Position numbers and translations under genes: made by a program. A DNA stretch of 64,000 bases, from contig NC_081406.1 in the NCBI RefSeq assembly GCF_030272615.1, forward strand, positions 212,326,997 to 212,390,996. The letters are read 5' to 3'. Below the pieces are notes generated by a model that had not been told where the DNA came from, did not search any database, and saw only the letters and a list, made by a program, of their open reading frames with translations. The DNA comes from Cryptomeria japonica (Eukaryota > Streptophyta > Pinopsida > Cupressales > Cupressaceae). This document shows positions 32,243 through 43,074 of the stretch, one piece after another. Each line of letters opens with the position of its first letter. Position 1 is the stretch's first letter.

Positions 32243-33100
32243 CTAAGGGGTTTTGGTCCTTTGACACGCAAAAAGATCAATGACCATCGAGGTAGACAGG
32301 TTTTTAGGGGAAGTCGTGCTTGTAGCCTTAGATTGATGAATACATTGTTTCTTCCTAGAGCAAGGTGTATTGGTTATGTAAGAAAAGGGAGGAGAACTCG
32401 AGGTTGGAGTTTCAAGCACCATAATGTTCCTAGGTAGACACAAAGCCAAGTGAAAGGAATAGAGCTTATAAATAAGGCCTTGGTGCAAGGGCACAAGTTT
32501 TTTGTCCTGGTCTTTAGAGGGATTGACAACCTCTTAACCGAGTGTTCCAAGGAATGTAATAGGTAAAACGAGAAGGAGATAAGATCATGATTTCTAAAGT
32601 GTTTTATAAGCATCTTGTTATAAAAATAATAAAATTTATAGTGGCCTTTGAAAGTAAAATACTTTATTATCATCAAGCATACTATTTTCCATGGGTCAGG
32701 AAACTCCTCTCTAGCATATTCACCGTGCAATTTCATTGGGGATTCTTTCCCATGAAAAACCTGTTCAAACTCTATCTATTTGTCACATGACTGGTTCTCT
32801 TCCACCTTTTTCCTTCCATGGAAAGCCTAGTAGCTTGCACGATCACCTCCTCCTTGACTTCAAATGAAATTCCTCCCACCATAACTCTTCTATTGTTCCA
32901 TGAGGTAGCAAATTGCACACACAACTCCTCATCAAACCCCTTCAAATACTAAAGATACTCATCAACCCCTCCCTCTTTACATACGTGCCACACAGTTTCA
33001 AGATTCTTGAATTTGTCTGGCTTATGTGACTCAACACACACATGATCCCCCTCATTTTTGTAGGAATGGCAAAAATAGTAAGAAGGTTTCTCAAGAGAAC
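32243..33100 (-). pseudogene. Unrecognised coding relic, probably repeat-derived
   Basis: Read on the minus strand from about 33100: DKFKNLETVWHVCKEGGVDEYL, with the next residues interrupted by a stop, then FDEELCVQFATSWNNRR, GGISFEVKEEVIVQATRL, FPDPWKIVCLMIIKYFTFKG (32690 area), LIKHFRNHDLISFSFYLLHS and, after a frame change near 32490, PLHQGLIYKLYSFHLALCLP, followed by a Ser/Thr/Pro-rich tail. Aromatic-rich, evenly conserved-looking blocks over about 280 codons argue for a real protein. I cannot name the family. The 'isfev--E-i--aT-l' block faintly resembles a block in the long ORF of element C (39070-39110). It lies beyond the 3' side of the minus-strand LINE. Confidence 0.5.
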
Positions 33101-33559
33101 TAGATAAATTTAAAATATTTTGTTGAGATTTATCCTAGAAAAGTAGTAGTAAATGTGAAGGCCAAAATCGTGCGGACTGTCAAGGTCATGAATATGCCTG
33201 CATCCTCCCTTAACCGATGACTCATACCAATGGCACAACATGCATTGAGAAGTGATAGCAAAGTTAATTTCTGTAGCCCTCCTTTTCCTAGGGATTAAAT
33301 TATCATTATTTCCTTGGCTTCCACATGTCTCAATACAATGATGCAAATGCATCATAATGTGAAAATCCAAAAAGCTCACATAAGACCCAAGATTTACCTT
33401 TGGCCATGTTAGTGGAAGGAAACTGTCATTTTCCTCATGACAATTCCATACACATTGAGGAGTTCACATTAGTTAATTTTGAGTCCACATCATCCCAAGA
33501 CAACTTATCCCCTTATTCAAATTTTCTCATCATCGACATTCAAACTTGCAAACCCAAAA
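33101..33559. other. Sequence between coding relic and LINE
   Basis: Short frames without motif. It could include the LINE 3' untranslated region; no poly-A tail (poly-T on plus) is clear. Confidence 0.35.
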
Positions 33560-33674
33560 CCATAACACAATTAAGTGTTGTAGAAGCTAGTGCAAAAAGA
33601 GGATAAGATATCCCATGGGAATCCAACATCAAGGACTCTCCACTCAGGAGTATCTGAACATTGTTTGGGAGGGA

Positions 33675-34151
33675 ATCCTTCTTCCTCCAACATCCCATTC
33701 CTTCAATTTGGAAGCCCAACATCGTAATAACATCAACTACCATATTGTCCTCCTTATAGACATGACTGATTTCAAATTACTACAACCCTAGAAGGAATTT
33801 GTGAATGTCTCTGATTATCCATTCAATAGACTAGTTAACTTTATTTAGTCCCTTAACCGCATCAATAATGAGTTTGGAATCAACTTCAATGGTTAAAGTC
33901 TTCAAGCCGATTGAAAGGGAAAATTTGAGCCCCCGAAGTAAGGCCATTCCTTCAACTTGGTTGTTTGTACTTCCCTTTAAAAACATAGAGTAAGTTGCCA
34001 CCATCTCCCCTATATGAATCCTTATAACCCCCCCCCCCCCCCCCCCCCCCCCCCATGCAACCTCCTCACCTAGGGATTGTCTTGTAGCGCCATTCAAATT
34101 CAACTTATACCACCCTAGCCTATGTGGACACCATCTAGTTTTCCTCTTCAC
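33675..34151 (-). pseudogene. LINE RNase H domain
   Basis: Reads GWYKLNLNGAT, then GVIRIHIGEMVATYSMFLKG, STNNQVEGMALLRGL, LTIEVDSKLIIDAVKG and, after a frame break, DNMVVDVITMLG. This is the RVT_3-type RNase H found at the C-terminus of plant L1-like elements. The first catalytic Asp (LNFDGA in the family) is Asn here. The other acidic residues (E in QVEGMAL, D in EVDSK) remain. A 27-bp G run (plus-strand C run 34028-34054) encodes poly-Gly and is likely unstable. Confidence 0.82.
34028..34054. repeat. Homopolymer of 27 C (plus strand)
   Basis: An uninterrupted C run inside the LINE RNase H reading. Its exact length may be affected by sequencing or assembly. Confidence 0.85.
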
Positions 34152-34388
34152 ACTTTTAGAAATGTCAAATATGGCATATGACCCAAGAAGACCCTAATTA
34201 TTAGCAATTTTATCATCAAACAATGAGGAGGGATATGATGGGCAAGGACAAGTAGTGACAAAGAGGTTATCCATGAGGAGTTTGGGAAAGGATATAAACA
34301 CCTCCTCCACTGGTTTTTCCAAATCACAGAAAATCCTATTGTTCCTTTCTTTCCATATACTCCAGCCAAGATGAGGTGGAATATACTT

Positions 34389-34700
34389 TCATAGTTGTTT
34401 AATAAGGGGGTTATGTGAGGGCCCTCGGTATTTCATAACAAATTGTTGTAAGTCACCATTCATGACCCAAGCAATATATATCTTTTGTAGCACCAAACCC
34501 CAAAGGGTTTTGGTTAAGGTACCATGGCGCAATAAGTGATGAGTTCTTTCATCATCTTTCTTGTATAGGACAAAACGGTTAAGGAATTGAAATCCCCACT
34601 TAGATAGATTCCAAACCTTCCTCCACCATCCCAGGGTGTGATTTTCCCTAACAAGAGAAAGATATGCAGACTTAACAATGAAATCATCTCCAGGGTTCAA
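34389..34700 (-). pseudogene. LINE zinc-binding domain after RT (zf-RVT-like)
   Basis: Begins NPGDDFIVKSAYLSL, the FSVKSAY-type start of the zf-RVT domain, followed by WWRKVWNLSKWGFQFLNRFVL. The usual Cys/His cluster is eroded (THHLLRHG remains where C-x-x-C-x-x-H-L-L-x-H-C would be). Continuation toward RNase H at 34148-34369 is weak. Confidence 0.65.
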
Positions 34701-34994
34701 TCTCTAGATGAATTTATCCTCTCTATGGAAGAGGGGGATTCAAGTCTGTTTTAGTAGGTTTTGTAGCTCTAGAGCCACATGTAGAAAATGGGGTTGATCA
34801 GGGCAGAACTATGAGATATCTTTCCAAGACTTGGTGGAGGTGATGTAGTCCCAGAACCACTATCCAAAGAACTCTTTAGAACCATCACAAATGTTCTTGA
34901 AGGATTGGTTCATAGATAGGGGTTTATCCCCCAGCCGTGTATCTTCTCTGAAGCAGATGTTAACCCCATTCCTAATCAGCCACATCAATCTAGA

Positions 34995-35502
34995 TTAAAT
35001 GCTATTCTTGCATTTGAGGACATTGTTCCAGATCTTGGAACCACTTGGGAATCCTTGAGTTGGTAAAACTCTATAGAACTTCTCATGGTTTAAATACTTA
35101 GCACTCATTACATTACACTGGTCAACTTTATGGAGGACCAACTTCCATCCAATTCTCGCCATGAGAGCCTTATTAAGCGAAGGAATTTTTCTAATTACTA
35201 AGCCACCCATATATTTAGGGTAATAGACATTATCCCAATTGACAAGATCCATTCTCTTCTTTTCCTCCATACCACTCCATAAAAAAATATTTTGAATCCT
35301 TTCAGTATTTTTTGCCATGGAGCCTAAAATCTTGAACAGAGAAAGGAAATACATAGGGATACCTTGCAGAGAGGCAGGTAAGAGCTGAATTTTTCCTGAA
35401 TACTAAGGAGTTTTCCTTCCAACCAACCAAATTCCTTTGAATTGTTTCTAGGATCAAGTTCCAAAAGGTTTTAGAGACCTCTTTAACCATGAAAGGCAAC
35501 AC
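34995..35502 (-). pseudogene. LINE RT thumb/connection region
   Basis: Two overlapping frames. 35302-35502 holds LPFMVKEVSKTFWNLILETI and LVGWKENSLVFRKNSALTCL (family: GWK...LS-AGR--L). 34995-35354 holds YFLSLFKILGSMAKNTERIQ, NIFLWSGMEEKKRMDLVNWD and KYMGGLVIRKIPSLNKALMA (family: CxPKxxGGLGIR). The order fits plant LINE ORF2. The frame change at about 35302-35354 inactivates it. Confidence 0.82.
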
Positions 35503-36299
35503 TAAGCAAACCCTAGGGATAACAACACTCTAGTAGCCCATAATAGATATGATTTTATCTTGCAATTTCTCCGCAGTATTAAAGAAGTAAATATTCCTTT
35601 TGTCGACATATATATGCTATTGTGAGGCTTTTGCTTTCTAATTAAGGAATTATTTCCTTTTCCATGTTTCCACCACCAAGGCCATACCAAACAAGATGGT
35701 ATCATCAACAAAATGTTGCAGAATAGCCGACAATAGGGAGGAGTTTTCCCCTATTGATAATATTTTAAAAATTTCTTCCTAGCACCTCATCGAAAATAAT
35801 GAAAAAGTAAGGAGATAAGGGGTCATGTTTTCTAATTCCTCTAGCCACTCTAAAAGATCACCTAGGGACACCATTAACCAACACAAAATACCTCACTATG
35901 GTAACACACACCCTAATTAAGTTGATTAGTGTATTTCCAAAACTTTGAATAGAAAGTCCCAATTGACTCTATCATACGCCTTAGAGATGTTGAGCTTAAG
36001 GATGATCCACAGATGATGACACTTGTCTATAGAATGAATAAATTCATGCATGGTAATCACATCATCAAGAATCTACCTCCTAGGAACAAACACCTTTTGG
36101 TTATAGTTAATGAAACCATCCAGAAAAGGTTTAATCCCATTCACCAAAATCTTATAGATAGTATTACATAGACTAATAGGTCTAAAGTTTGTAAGTCTTG
36201 GGGGCTCTTGATTTTTGGGAATCAAAGCAATATAATAATTGTTTAGCCTTTTTAGCAGTTTACTAGTTTTGATAAGATCCTTGGATGGCATGATCACAT
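35503..36299 (-). pseudogene. LINE reverse transcriptase core, C-side of element C
   Basis: 36073-36299 reads YYIALIPKNQEPPRLTNFRP, ISLCNTIYKILVNGIKPFLD and NYNQKVFVPRR, the RT start of plant LINEs. Further down, with stops, are ILDDVITMHEFIHSI, LKLNISKAYDRVNWDFL (catalytic Asp region; the family has LDISKAYD, so Asp is Asn here) and, at 35698-35712, FVDDT, the catalytic Asp pair. Several frame changes separate these blocks. This RT would have copied the LINE RNA at the nicked target. Confidence 0.85.
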
Positions 36300-37197
36300 T
36301 ATTGGCAATTGACACTCATTTGATTGGTTTCAATATGTTGTCATTGATGGAAACATATTTTGGCTTCATATTTTGGTTTGGTTGTTTACCGATAGATACT
36401 TCACCAGCACTGACACCAACACCAATAGGTATCTTCACCGATAGGAGGAATTGTTTGGGTATCGGCATTGCAGGCCGAAATGAATTCATCAGGTTATTGG
36501 TATAGAAGGCCAACATCATTTGGGAGATCCGACAATCAACAATTGATTTTGATATTTATGTATATATGTAACTGAGCTGACATGTATATTCACTTTGTAA
36601 TTATCTATGTAAGCCGGCATAAGGCATAAAGGATTGTAAGGGTATATAGGTTAGTTGATTATATCATTTTGTAATATGTAAGATGTGTTGAGAGATATGG
36701 AATGTTGCAATGGAAAGATTATGTAAGAGGTTATTCTGGTAAGGGTTTAGGGTTTTAGACTGGAACATACAGAGCTTAACTGGAATTGTATTTAGGCATA
36801 AAAAATGATATCATTGCAGTTCATTCATTTCTTCGGATTGTAGTCCGGATTTGTATGTAGTCAGCGAGACTCTTTTGTGATGAGCAGTGTGCTCTAGGTT
36901 GTAAGCCATCCTGCAAGTGCAAGCCCCCATATTTTGTAATATCTCTTCATATGGCCAATGGATTGATATTGTGGGTCACAGATCCCACCATGGTTTTTCC
37001 TCTTTGAGGTTTTCCATGTATAATTCTTTGTGTTATGGTATTAATTTTTATGATTGGCTTATTGGTTGCTTTAATTCTTTCAATCTTATATGTACCGGTA
37101 TACCGATTGGTGAATGCATGTTTTAATAAGGTTAAAATTGATCATTTCGATAGAACACTGATCCACCCCCCCCTCTCAGTGTTCTTGGATTCCAACA
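36300..37197 (+). repeat. 5' LTR of element C
   Basis: 898 bp, starting TATTGGCAATTGAC and ending GATTCCAACA. It contains CCCACCATGGTTTTTCC (about 36984-37000) and CACTGATCCACCCCCCCC near the end. The terminal TG seen in the 3' copy is TA here. Confidence 0.92.
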
Positions 37198-37199
37198 AT

Positions 37200-37211
37200 T
37201 GGTATCAAGCC
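37200..37211 (+). promoter_or_regulatory. Primer binding site, element C
   Basis: TGGTATCAAGCC, the initiator-Met type with a small change after TGGTATCA. Two bases separate it from the LTR end. Confidence 0.75.
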
Positions 37212-37229
37212 TTGTGCCTTGGAGGAAGT

Positions 37230-38349
37230 TTAATAGCTTGAGGAAGATCCTGAATCCGGAATCCATGTATATGAGTTTCGAGAAGCAAATTGAGGTAGAA
37301 CTTGAAGATTATGATGTTGAAAGGATGAAGAACTTGAAGTTACAAGACGAATTGAATACTGCTCATGAATTTATTCTTATTCTACAGGAGACGTTGTCAT
37401 TTGTTCAAGCTAGGAGGAAGGAACTACTGCAAAATCAAGATAATGATAAGAAGATGCCCATAATGAAAGATGTCAGAAGATGAGTTAGGAGAACATGGTC
37501 ATTAGGATGCCAAAGGAGATTGAAGACCGAAAGAAGAAGCAAGAAAATCTTGCTATATCTCTGAAAGACAAATTTGAAGAATGCACCCGGTTGGTTCATG
37601 AAAATGATATTTTGAGAACTGATTTAGTACAATCCTAGAGTAATGAACAAGAACTTGAGAGACAAATGATAATTCTGAGAGATGATATGACTACTGCAAG
37701 TGAGTGCAAGGACAAATTCAAGGTTAGTTCAACACAACTTGATTAGTTATTGAAAAGTCAAAGACAGAATGGAGATTCTAGTGGACTTGGATTTGAACAA
37801 GGTCAGAGCTCCGGTACTACAAATGAAGATCAAAATCAAAAAGCATCGATAAGGCAACTTAATGCTTATAAATTTAATGGTAGATGCTTTTTTTTTAATA
37901 AATTTGGTCACATGGCTAGGCAATGTAGAAATAGAGCAAAACGGGACTATAATTCTGCTCCCGGTCAATGTTCTAAATGCAATAAGTATGGTCATAAGAC
38001 AAAAGATTGCAGAATGAATGTTAAATGTTATGCATGTGAAAAATTTGGACATATGGCTAATTAGTGTAGGTTAAGCAATTATACCAGTTTTAGAAAAGCA
38101 ATTCAAAAGAACAATGTTACATGTTATGCGTGCAACATAGTTGGACACATAGCTAAGTTCTGTAGAAGCAAAAATCCACCGGTTAACAATGATGATAAAG
38201 GAAAAGAGAAGGTAAATGAAATCCATCAAGATCATATCAAGAAATGGGCCAGGAAGTTAGATGATCAATCTACTGATGGAAATGCTCTAGTTACTCAACT
38301 GATAGAGGAGGTTGCTCCTGCATTGGTAGGAAGATCATTTGGTAATTGA
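37230..38349 (+). pseudogene. gag: gag-like coiled coil and zinc-knuckle array, element C
   Basis: 37230-37483 and, after a frame change, 37495-38349 encode charged coiled coil (RKILNPESMYMSFEKQIEVE, then KKKQENLAISLKDKFEECTR) and the block SSGLGFEQGQSS that follows the coil in extended copia gags. Then come four knuckle positions: CFFFNKFGHMARQC (second Cys lost to Phe), CSKCNKYGHKTKDC (intact), CYACEKFGHMAN-stop-C (TAG at 38062) and CYACNIVGHIAKFC (intact). TAG stops also lie at 37636 and 37744. The N-terminal capsid core seen in A and B is missing, so this is a gag remnant or a nucleic-acid-binding accessory protein. Confidence 0.75.
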
Positions 38350-38707
38350 GGCAAATGCCTTAGGGGTAGGCAAAATTTATGATAATACTGCTTATGCCCT
38401 AGGAAGAGGTTTTGGAAGATGTTCCAGACATTGGAAATGCTTGTCTGGCATGGAGATGTTCGACCGAGATCCGATATCTTTCACCAAAAGTCAGTCATAT
38501 CAATGATGGATTAGGATTTCATGGAGGATAAAAGGTTGAATCCACTTCATTTTTGATCAATTTGAATTCAAAGCGATTTAGAGTGATTCAGAGAGAGTCT
38601 AAGGCAATTTAGTGCGATCTGATATCTTTTTGAGTGATTTCACCAGCGATCGGAAGAGTTCTTTAGGTTTTCACCAACAACTATTTCACAGGTATTTATC
38701 TTTCATC

Positions 38708-41700
38708 ATGGAAGTGAGATCATCCTCTGCACCAAATTTTATTGCAAATCCTACTGTTGTGGAGGTCAAGGATCATCCTAGGCCAATTTTCAAACAATAT
38801 CCGCATATTGCCACCTTGGATGATTCGGTTGGCGTTTTTTCCCATGTTCCGAAAGGAGCTGTATATGTTGAAGATGTTAGAGCATACATTCATTGTCACA
38901 TTGAGGATTTGGGAACCAATGATATTAAGAGCATGTATATGAGCGAGTTAATGGGAGATTCTGGAAAGATTAAGCCTAGGTACAAGCATATTGAGGATCT
39001 AGAGTTTACAAGACATTCTGGATATTTCTGAATTTGAAGATGAGATTTTCATATATGTTTTGAGAAGAGTGCATGGAGAGTTCATCTGGCTGGACAAACC
39101 ATATAAGATCTCGAAGGAGTCCATTAGGGCCATCACCAGTTTTTTGCAGATTGGGCAGTGTCCAAAGAAGAAGGTTTCTAATGATTAGGTCAACAAAATC
39201 ACCGACGCAACATCAAACAAGAAATCGATGAGGGTTGGCACTATCATCGATAGATACATCAAATTCGGAAGCATGTTTATTGGATACAAGGTAACTCAAT
39301 CAAACCATTTGAATTTTGTTTCTAGCTCCTCCATTTATGTAGCACATAAAATGATGAGGGAAAATGAGAGGGTATATCTATGTGGATGGATGTTAGATAA
39401 GTTGTTAATTAACCTAGGGAAGATCAAAGGAGAGAAGTAGGGAACATTCCGATATGGAAATCTTATTGTCTGTTTAATGTTGTTTTTCATTAATGAAACA
39501 CCTGGTTTTGGGAAGAGACAATGTGCATTTGATATCCTGGTAGGAAGAAAACTGAAACAATCTATTGCTACATTGGGTAGTCAATGAGATGATAAGGTAT
39601 GGGGTTACTTCAAGGCATTCCAGAAGGCTATGAATTCTATAGAGAGGGTTCCAAAGAAAATTGTTGAGAAATACTCAACCAAGATATGCTTCATGGTTAA
39701 GAAGGATGAAACTTTGATGGAAGCTGTCAAGCCCCAGAAGATATGGATTGAAGAAATGGGTTATGAAGTTGATGCTCAAATTATAGATGCTTATGCATAG
39801 TTGTTAATTGATGCACCTATTGATGAAGTTGAGAAATCCTTTGGTATTGTTAAACAAAAAAAGAAAGAGGTTGAAACTGAGTTTAACAGGAAGAAGAGGG
39901 AGAAGCAGTAGGGCAAGACAAGTAAATTTGTTGAACAAGTTTCGTAGGATATCAAGGCATTAATTGATGATGTTTTGGAAAAAGGAAGGATGAGGAAAGA
40001 GCCTAAAATATTTATTGAGCCTATTCCATCAGAATTTGGATCTGATGATGACACACCCTTAGCATTCAAGAGGGTATTATGGAAGAAAAGTAAAGAGTCT
40101 AAGGTGGAAGAAAGGAAGCACCAGTTAGGAAGGTTATAATCAGGGCACTGGCACATAAACGAGCTCCAAAGGAAACACCTTCTACCCCATCTAGTACTAG
40201 AAGAAGAAAGAAGATGGATGACACCGATCTTGCACTTGTATCTGGTAATGTAACTATTATTCAACCCAAGACTTGTGCATAATTCATTGATGAAATAAGT
40301 AAGGATGGTTTGTTGAAAAATGTACAATTTTGATATGAGCATTTAGATAATGATGAATAGAGAAAAGTTGAGGAAGCGAATTTATTGTATTTGGATATAT
40401 ATAAGAATGCTTTGTTGGAAATTGAAAATCAAATGTCGGCATAGTTATATGACAATTTAGATGCTAGAAGATTATCAGCTATGGAGGAGGACAAGCATAT
40501 AAAGATTCAAGAGTTGTTATCTACTTGTGCATCCATTACTCCAAAGGAGTTGGACAGGACTCTTGAGGTTGTAGACAGGAAAATCTTTCACAGCAAGAAT
40601 AAGATAATTAGTCTTATATTAGGTAGGGTTAATGAGATGGTCAAGGAGACCCACAAGGAATGGGTTCAATTCTTTGCTGCAAACCCTAGTTTTTATACTT
40701 CAGCGAAGGCTAAAACAAATACTACAAACATCCTAGTTGAAGGGAAAGGTAAAGGTATAATGGGTACCTCAATTTTGAAGGATATTAAGATATTGGATTT
40801 AGAGCCCTTGGTAGAATCTAATGTACAAGACACAAAGGTGATACCAAAAAATGTTGAGATATCGGCTAAATCAGAGAGTGTAAAGGATGCAAGTGTTCAG
40901 GTTACTAATGTTGAGTACATTAGTCCTCCAAATTAGAATGTGTAGGTTGAGGTCACAATTTATAAGAAGGAACCGACAGTAACTGAGACTGCACCAAGTG
41001 GCGAAGCCACTAGTGCAAGAGAGGAAGCTATACAAGTTAAACCATCAGAGGAGAAGAGAGAGGAATCTGGTAGGGAATTGGTAGTGAGCCCATCATTGTT
41101 GTCAATCGACACCTCACAGGTTGAACATAAAAGCTTAACTGAGATGAGTTCTAATGAGCTCATGATGATGGCTGCACAGAAGATGATGAAGGAAGGATCA
41201 ATGGACAAAGGATTTATTGATAAATCAATCCCTATTTTGCAGAGACTTGTCCGGGAGTGCAAATTTGACAAAGAAGCAAGCCCATTTGACAAGCTTAAAA
41301 TAATCACATAGCACATTTCTAAGGACTTTCAATCTTTACAATATATATCAAACTGATAGGCATTGAAGAGGTTTACACAGGCTAAGAGAGCAACATTTGA
41401 TCAGATGATTGAGTGGGAGAAAAAGGAGATTAATGATAAGATAAAGTTGATTGATAATGCATTAAGGCAGTGTACTAATATTTATAGAGTATGTTGTAAC
41501 ACAAGTTTACTGACAACAAAGACATATAAAAGGATTAGGGATACTCAGGAGAAAATTGTAGGTATAGTCAATTCTTTTGATGGTTCACATTCTTTGACTA
41601 CATCTATTGAGGGTCAAAATTTGGTTTTGGAAGCTCAAGTTTTAGCTCTTGAGAGGGAAAAAGATAAAATCATAAGGAGAGCTAGAGATTTTAGAGGATT

Positions 41701-41920
41701 CGTGAGTCCCTAGTTGGACTCATTAAGTGTACATAAGAAGGAGTGTATTGATATGGTTGGTAAGCCCACATCGACAGAATGTAAGGATAAAGAGTAATAT
41801 GCCCATATGCCTAATGGACTTGTATCTATTTCCGGCACACTCAAATTAGGTTGGGATACCTATCTAGAGATTTTGGAGAAAGCCTATCCATACATTTTCA
41901 AATATATTCAGCTTTGGTAA
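38708..41920 (+). pseudogene. Long ORF of unknown function in element C
   Basis: A leader of about 350 bp precedes an ATG at 38708 (MEVRSSSAPNF). About 1,070 codons follow in frame 2, then frame 0 (change near 39010) and frame 2 again (change near 40110), ending at TAA 41918. At least 17 internal stops are crossed, 12 of them TAG. Readable blocks: VEDVRAYIHCHIEDLG, EDEIFIYVLRRVHGEF, WLDKPYKISKESIRAITSFL, RVYLCGWMLDKLLINLGKIK, GTFRYGNLIVCLMLFFINET and MGYEVDAQIIDAYA. A Lys/Glu-rich middle follows, then a helical C-terminal part (EMSSNELMMMAAQKMMKEGS, QAKRATFDQMIEWEKKEIND). No catalytic motif of gag-pol, envelope or transposase is evident. I do not recognise the family. Consistent frame use over 3.2 kb indicates a once-functional protein. 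Confidence 0.7.
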
Positions 41921-41982
41921 GGTATTTTGGGACATTCTTTGTACAGTCTTTCATTCTTTGTCCCAATTGTTTGTTATTTTTT

Positions 41983-42185
41983 TTTGGCATTGATGTCAAA
42001 GGGGGAGTATAGGTGAAAATAATATTCTTGGCATCGGGAGATATGGAGGTATGGAGTATTTTTGTATTGGTCGTGATCACAGATGGATATTCAGCTCAGG
42101 GGGAGCAATCTTAGGATGAAACCGACAGATGGAAACCATTATCATTTTTCACATGAGTGTTACCATCAATGCGAAAGGGGGAGAT
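41983..42185 (+). promoter_or_regulatory. Twin polypurine tracts with complementary arms, element C
   Basis: Arm TTTGGCATTGATG (41983-41995) with tract CAAAGGGGGAG (41997-42007), and arm CATCAATGCGAAA (42164-42176) with tract AAAGGGGGAGAT (42174-42185) next to the LTR. The arms pair at 12 of 13 positions. Confidence 0.78.
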
Positions 42186-43074
42186 TGTTGGAAATTGACA
42201 CTCATTTGATTGGTTTCAGTAAATTGGCATTGATGGCAACATGTTTTGGCTTCATTTTTTGGGTTTGGTTGTTTACTGACAGACACTTCACTGACATCGA
42301 CACTGACACGGTCACCGGTAGGAGGAATTATTTGGGTACCGACATTGTAGACCGAAATGACTTCATCAGGTTATCGATATAGAAGACTGTCATCATTTCG
42401 AAGATCCGTCAATCGGTAACTGATTTTGATATTTATGTATATATGTAATTGAGCCGACATGTATATTCACTTTGTAATTATATATGTAAGCCGACATAAG
42501 GCATAAAGGATTGTAAGGGTATATAGGTCAGTTGATTAGATCATTTTATAATGTGTAAGATGTGTTAAGAGATATGGAATGTTGTAATGTGAACATTACG
42601 TAAGAGGTTATTCTGGTAAGGGTTTAGGGTTTTAGACTGGAACAGATAGAGCTTAATTGAAACTATATTCAGGTATAAAATATGCTATCATTGCAGTTCA
42701 TTCATTTCTTTCGATTGTAGTCTGGATTTGTATGTAGTTAGTGAGACTCTTTTGTGATGAGCAGTGTGCTCTAAGCTGTAAGCCTTCCTGTAAGTGTAGG
42801 CCCCCATATTTTGTAATATCTCTTCATATGGCCAGTGGATTGATATTGTGGGTCACAAATCCCACCATGGATTTTCCTCTTTGAGTTTTTCTATGTATTA
42901 TTCTCTGTGTTATGGTATTCATTTGTATGCTTGGCTTATTGGTTGCTTTAATTCTTTCAATCTTATATGTACCCATATATCGGTTGGTGAATGAATGTTT
43001 TAATAAGGTTAAAATTGATCATTTTGGTAGAACACTGATTCACCTCCCCTTTTCAGTGTTCTTAGATTCCAACA
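42186..43074 (+). repeat. 3' LTR of element C
   Basis: 889 bp, TGTTGGAAATTGAC...GATTCCAACA, collinear with the 5' copy with scattered, mostly transition differences. Confidence 0.92.

Larger units (their letters stand above)
36300..43074 (+). mobile_element. Element C: pol-less copia-type retrotransposon with a long unknown ORF
   Basis: Matching LTRs and a perfect 5-bp target duplication CACAT (36295-36299 and 43075-43079) define an insertion into the minus-strand LINE RT. Internally: a degenerate PBS, a gag-like coiled coil with four zinc-knuckle positions, a separate ~1,070-codon ORF (38708-41920) and twin polypurine tracts. No protease, integrase, RT or RNase H motif is present, so mobilisation in trans must be assumed. 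Coding parts carry many stops, mainly TAG. Confidence 0.93.

Noticed and set aside
39791-40342. 183-codon minus-strand open frame in element C
   Set aside because: Antisense to the long plus-strand ORF, whose frame continues on both sides; the Ser/Leu/Phe-rich product is typical of antisense of Lys/Glu-rich coding DNA.
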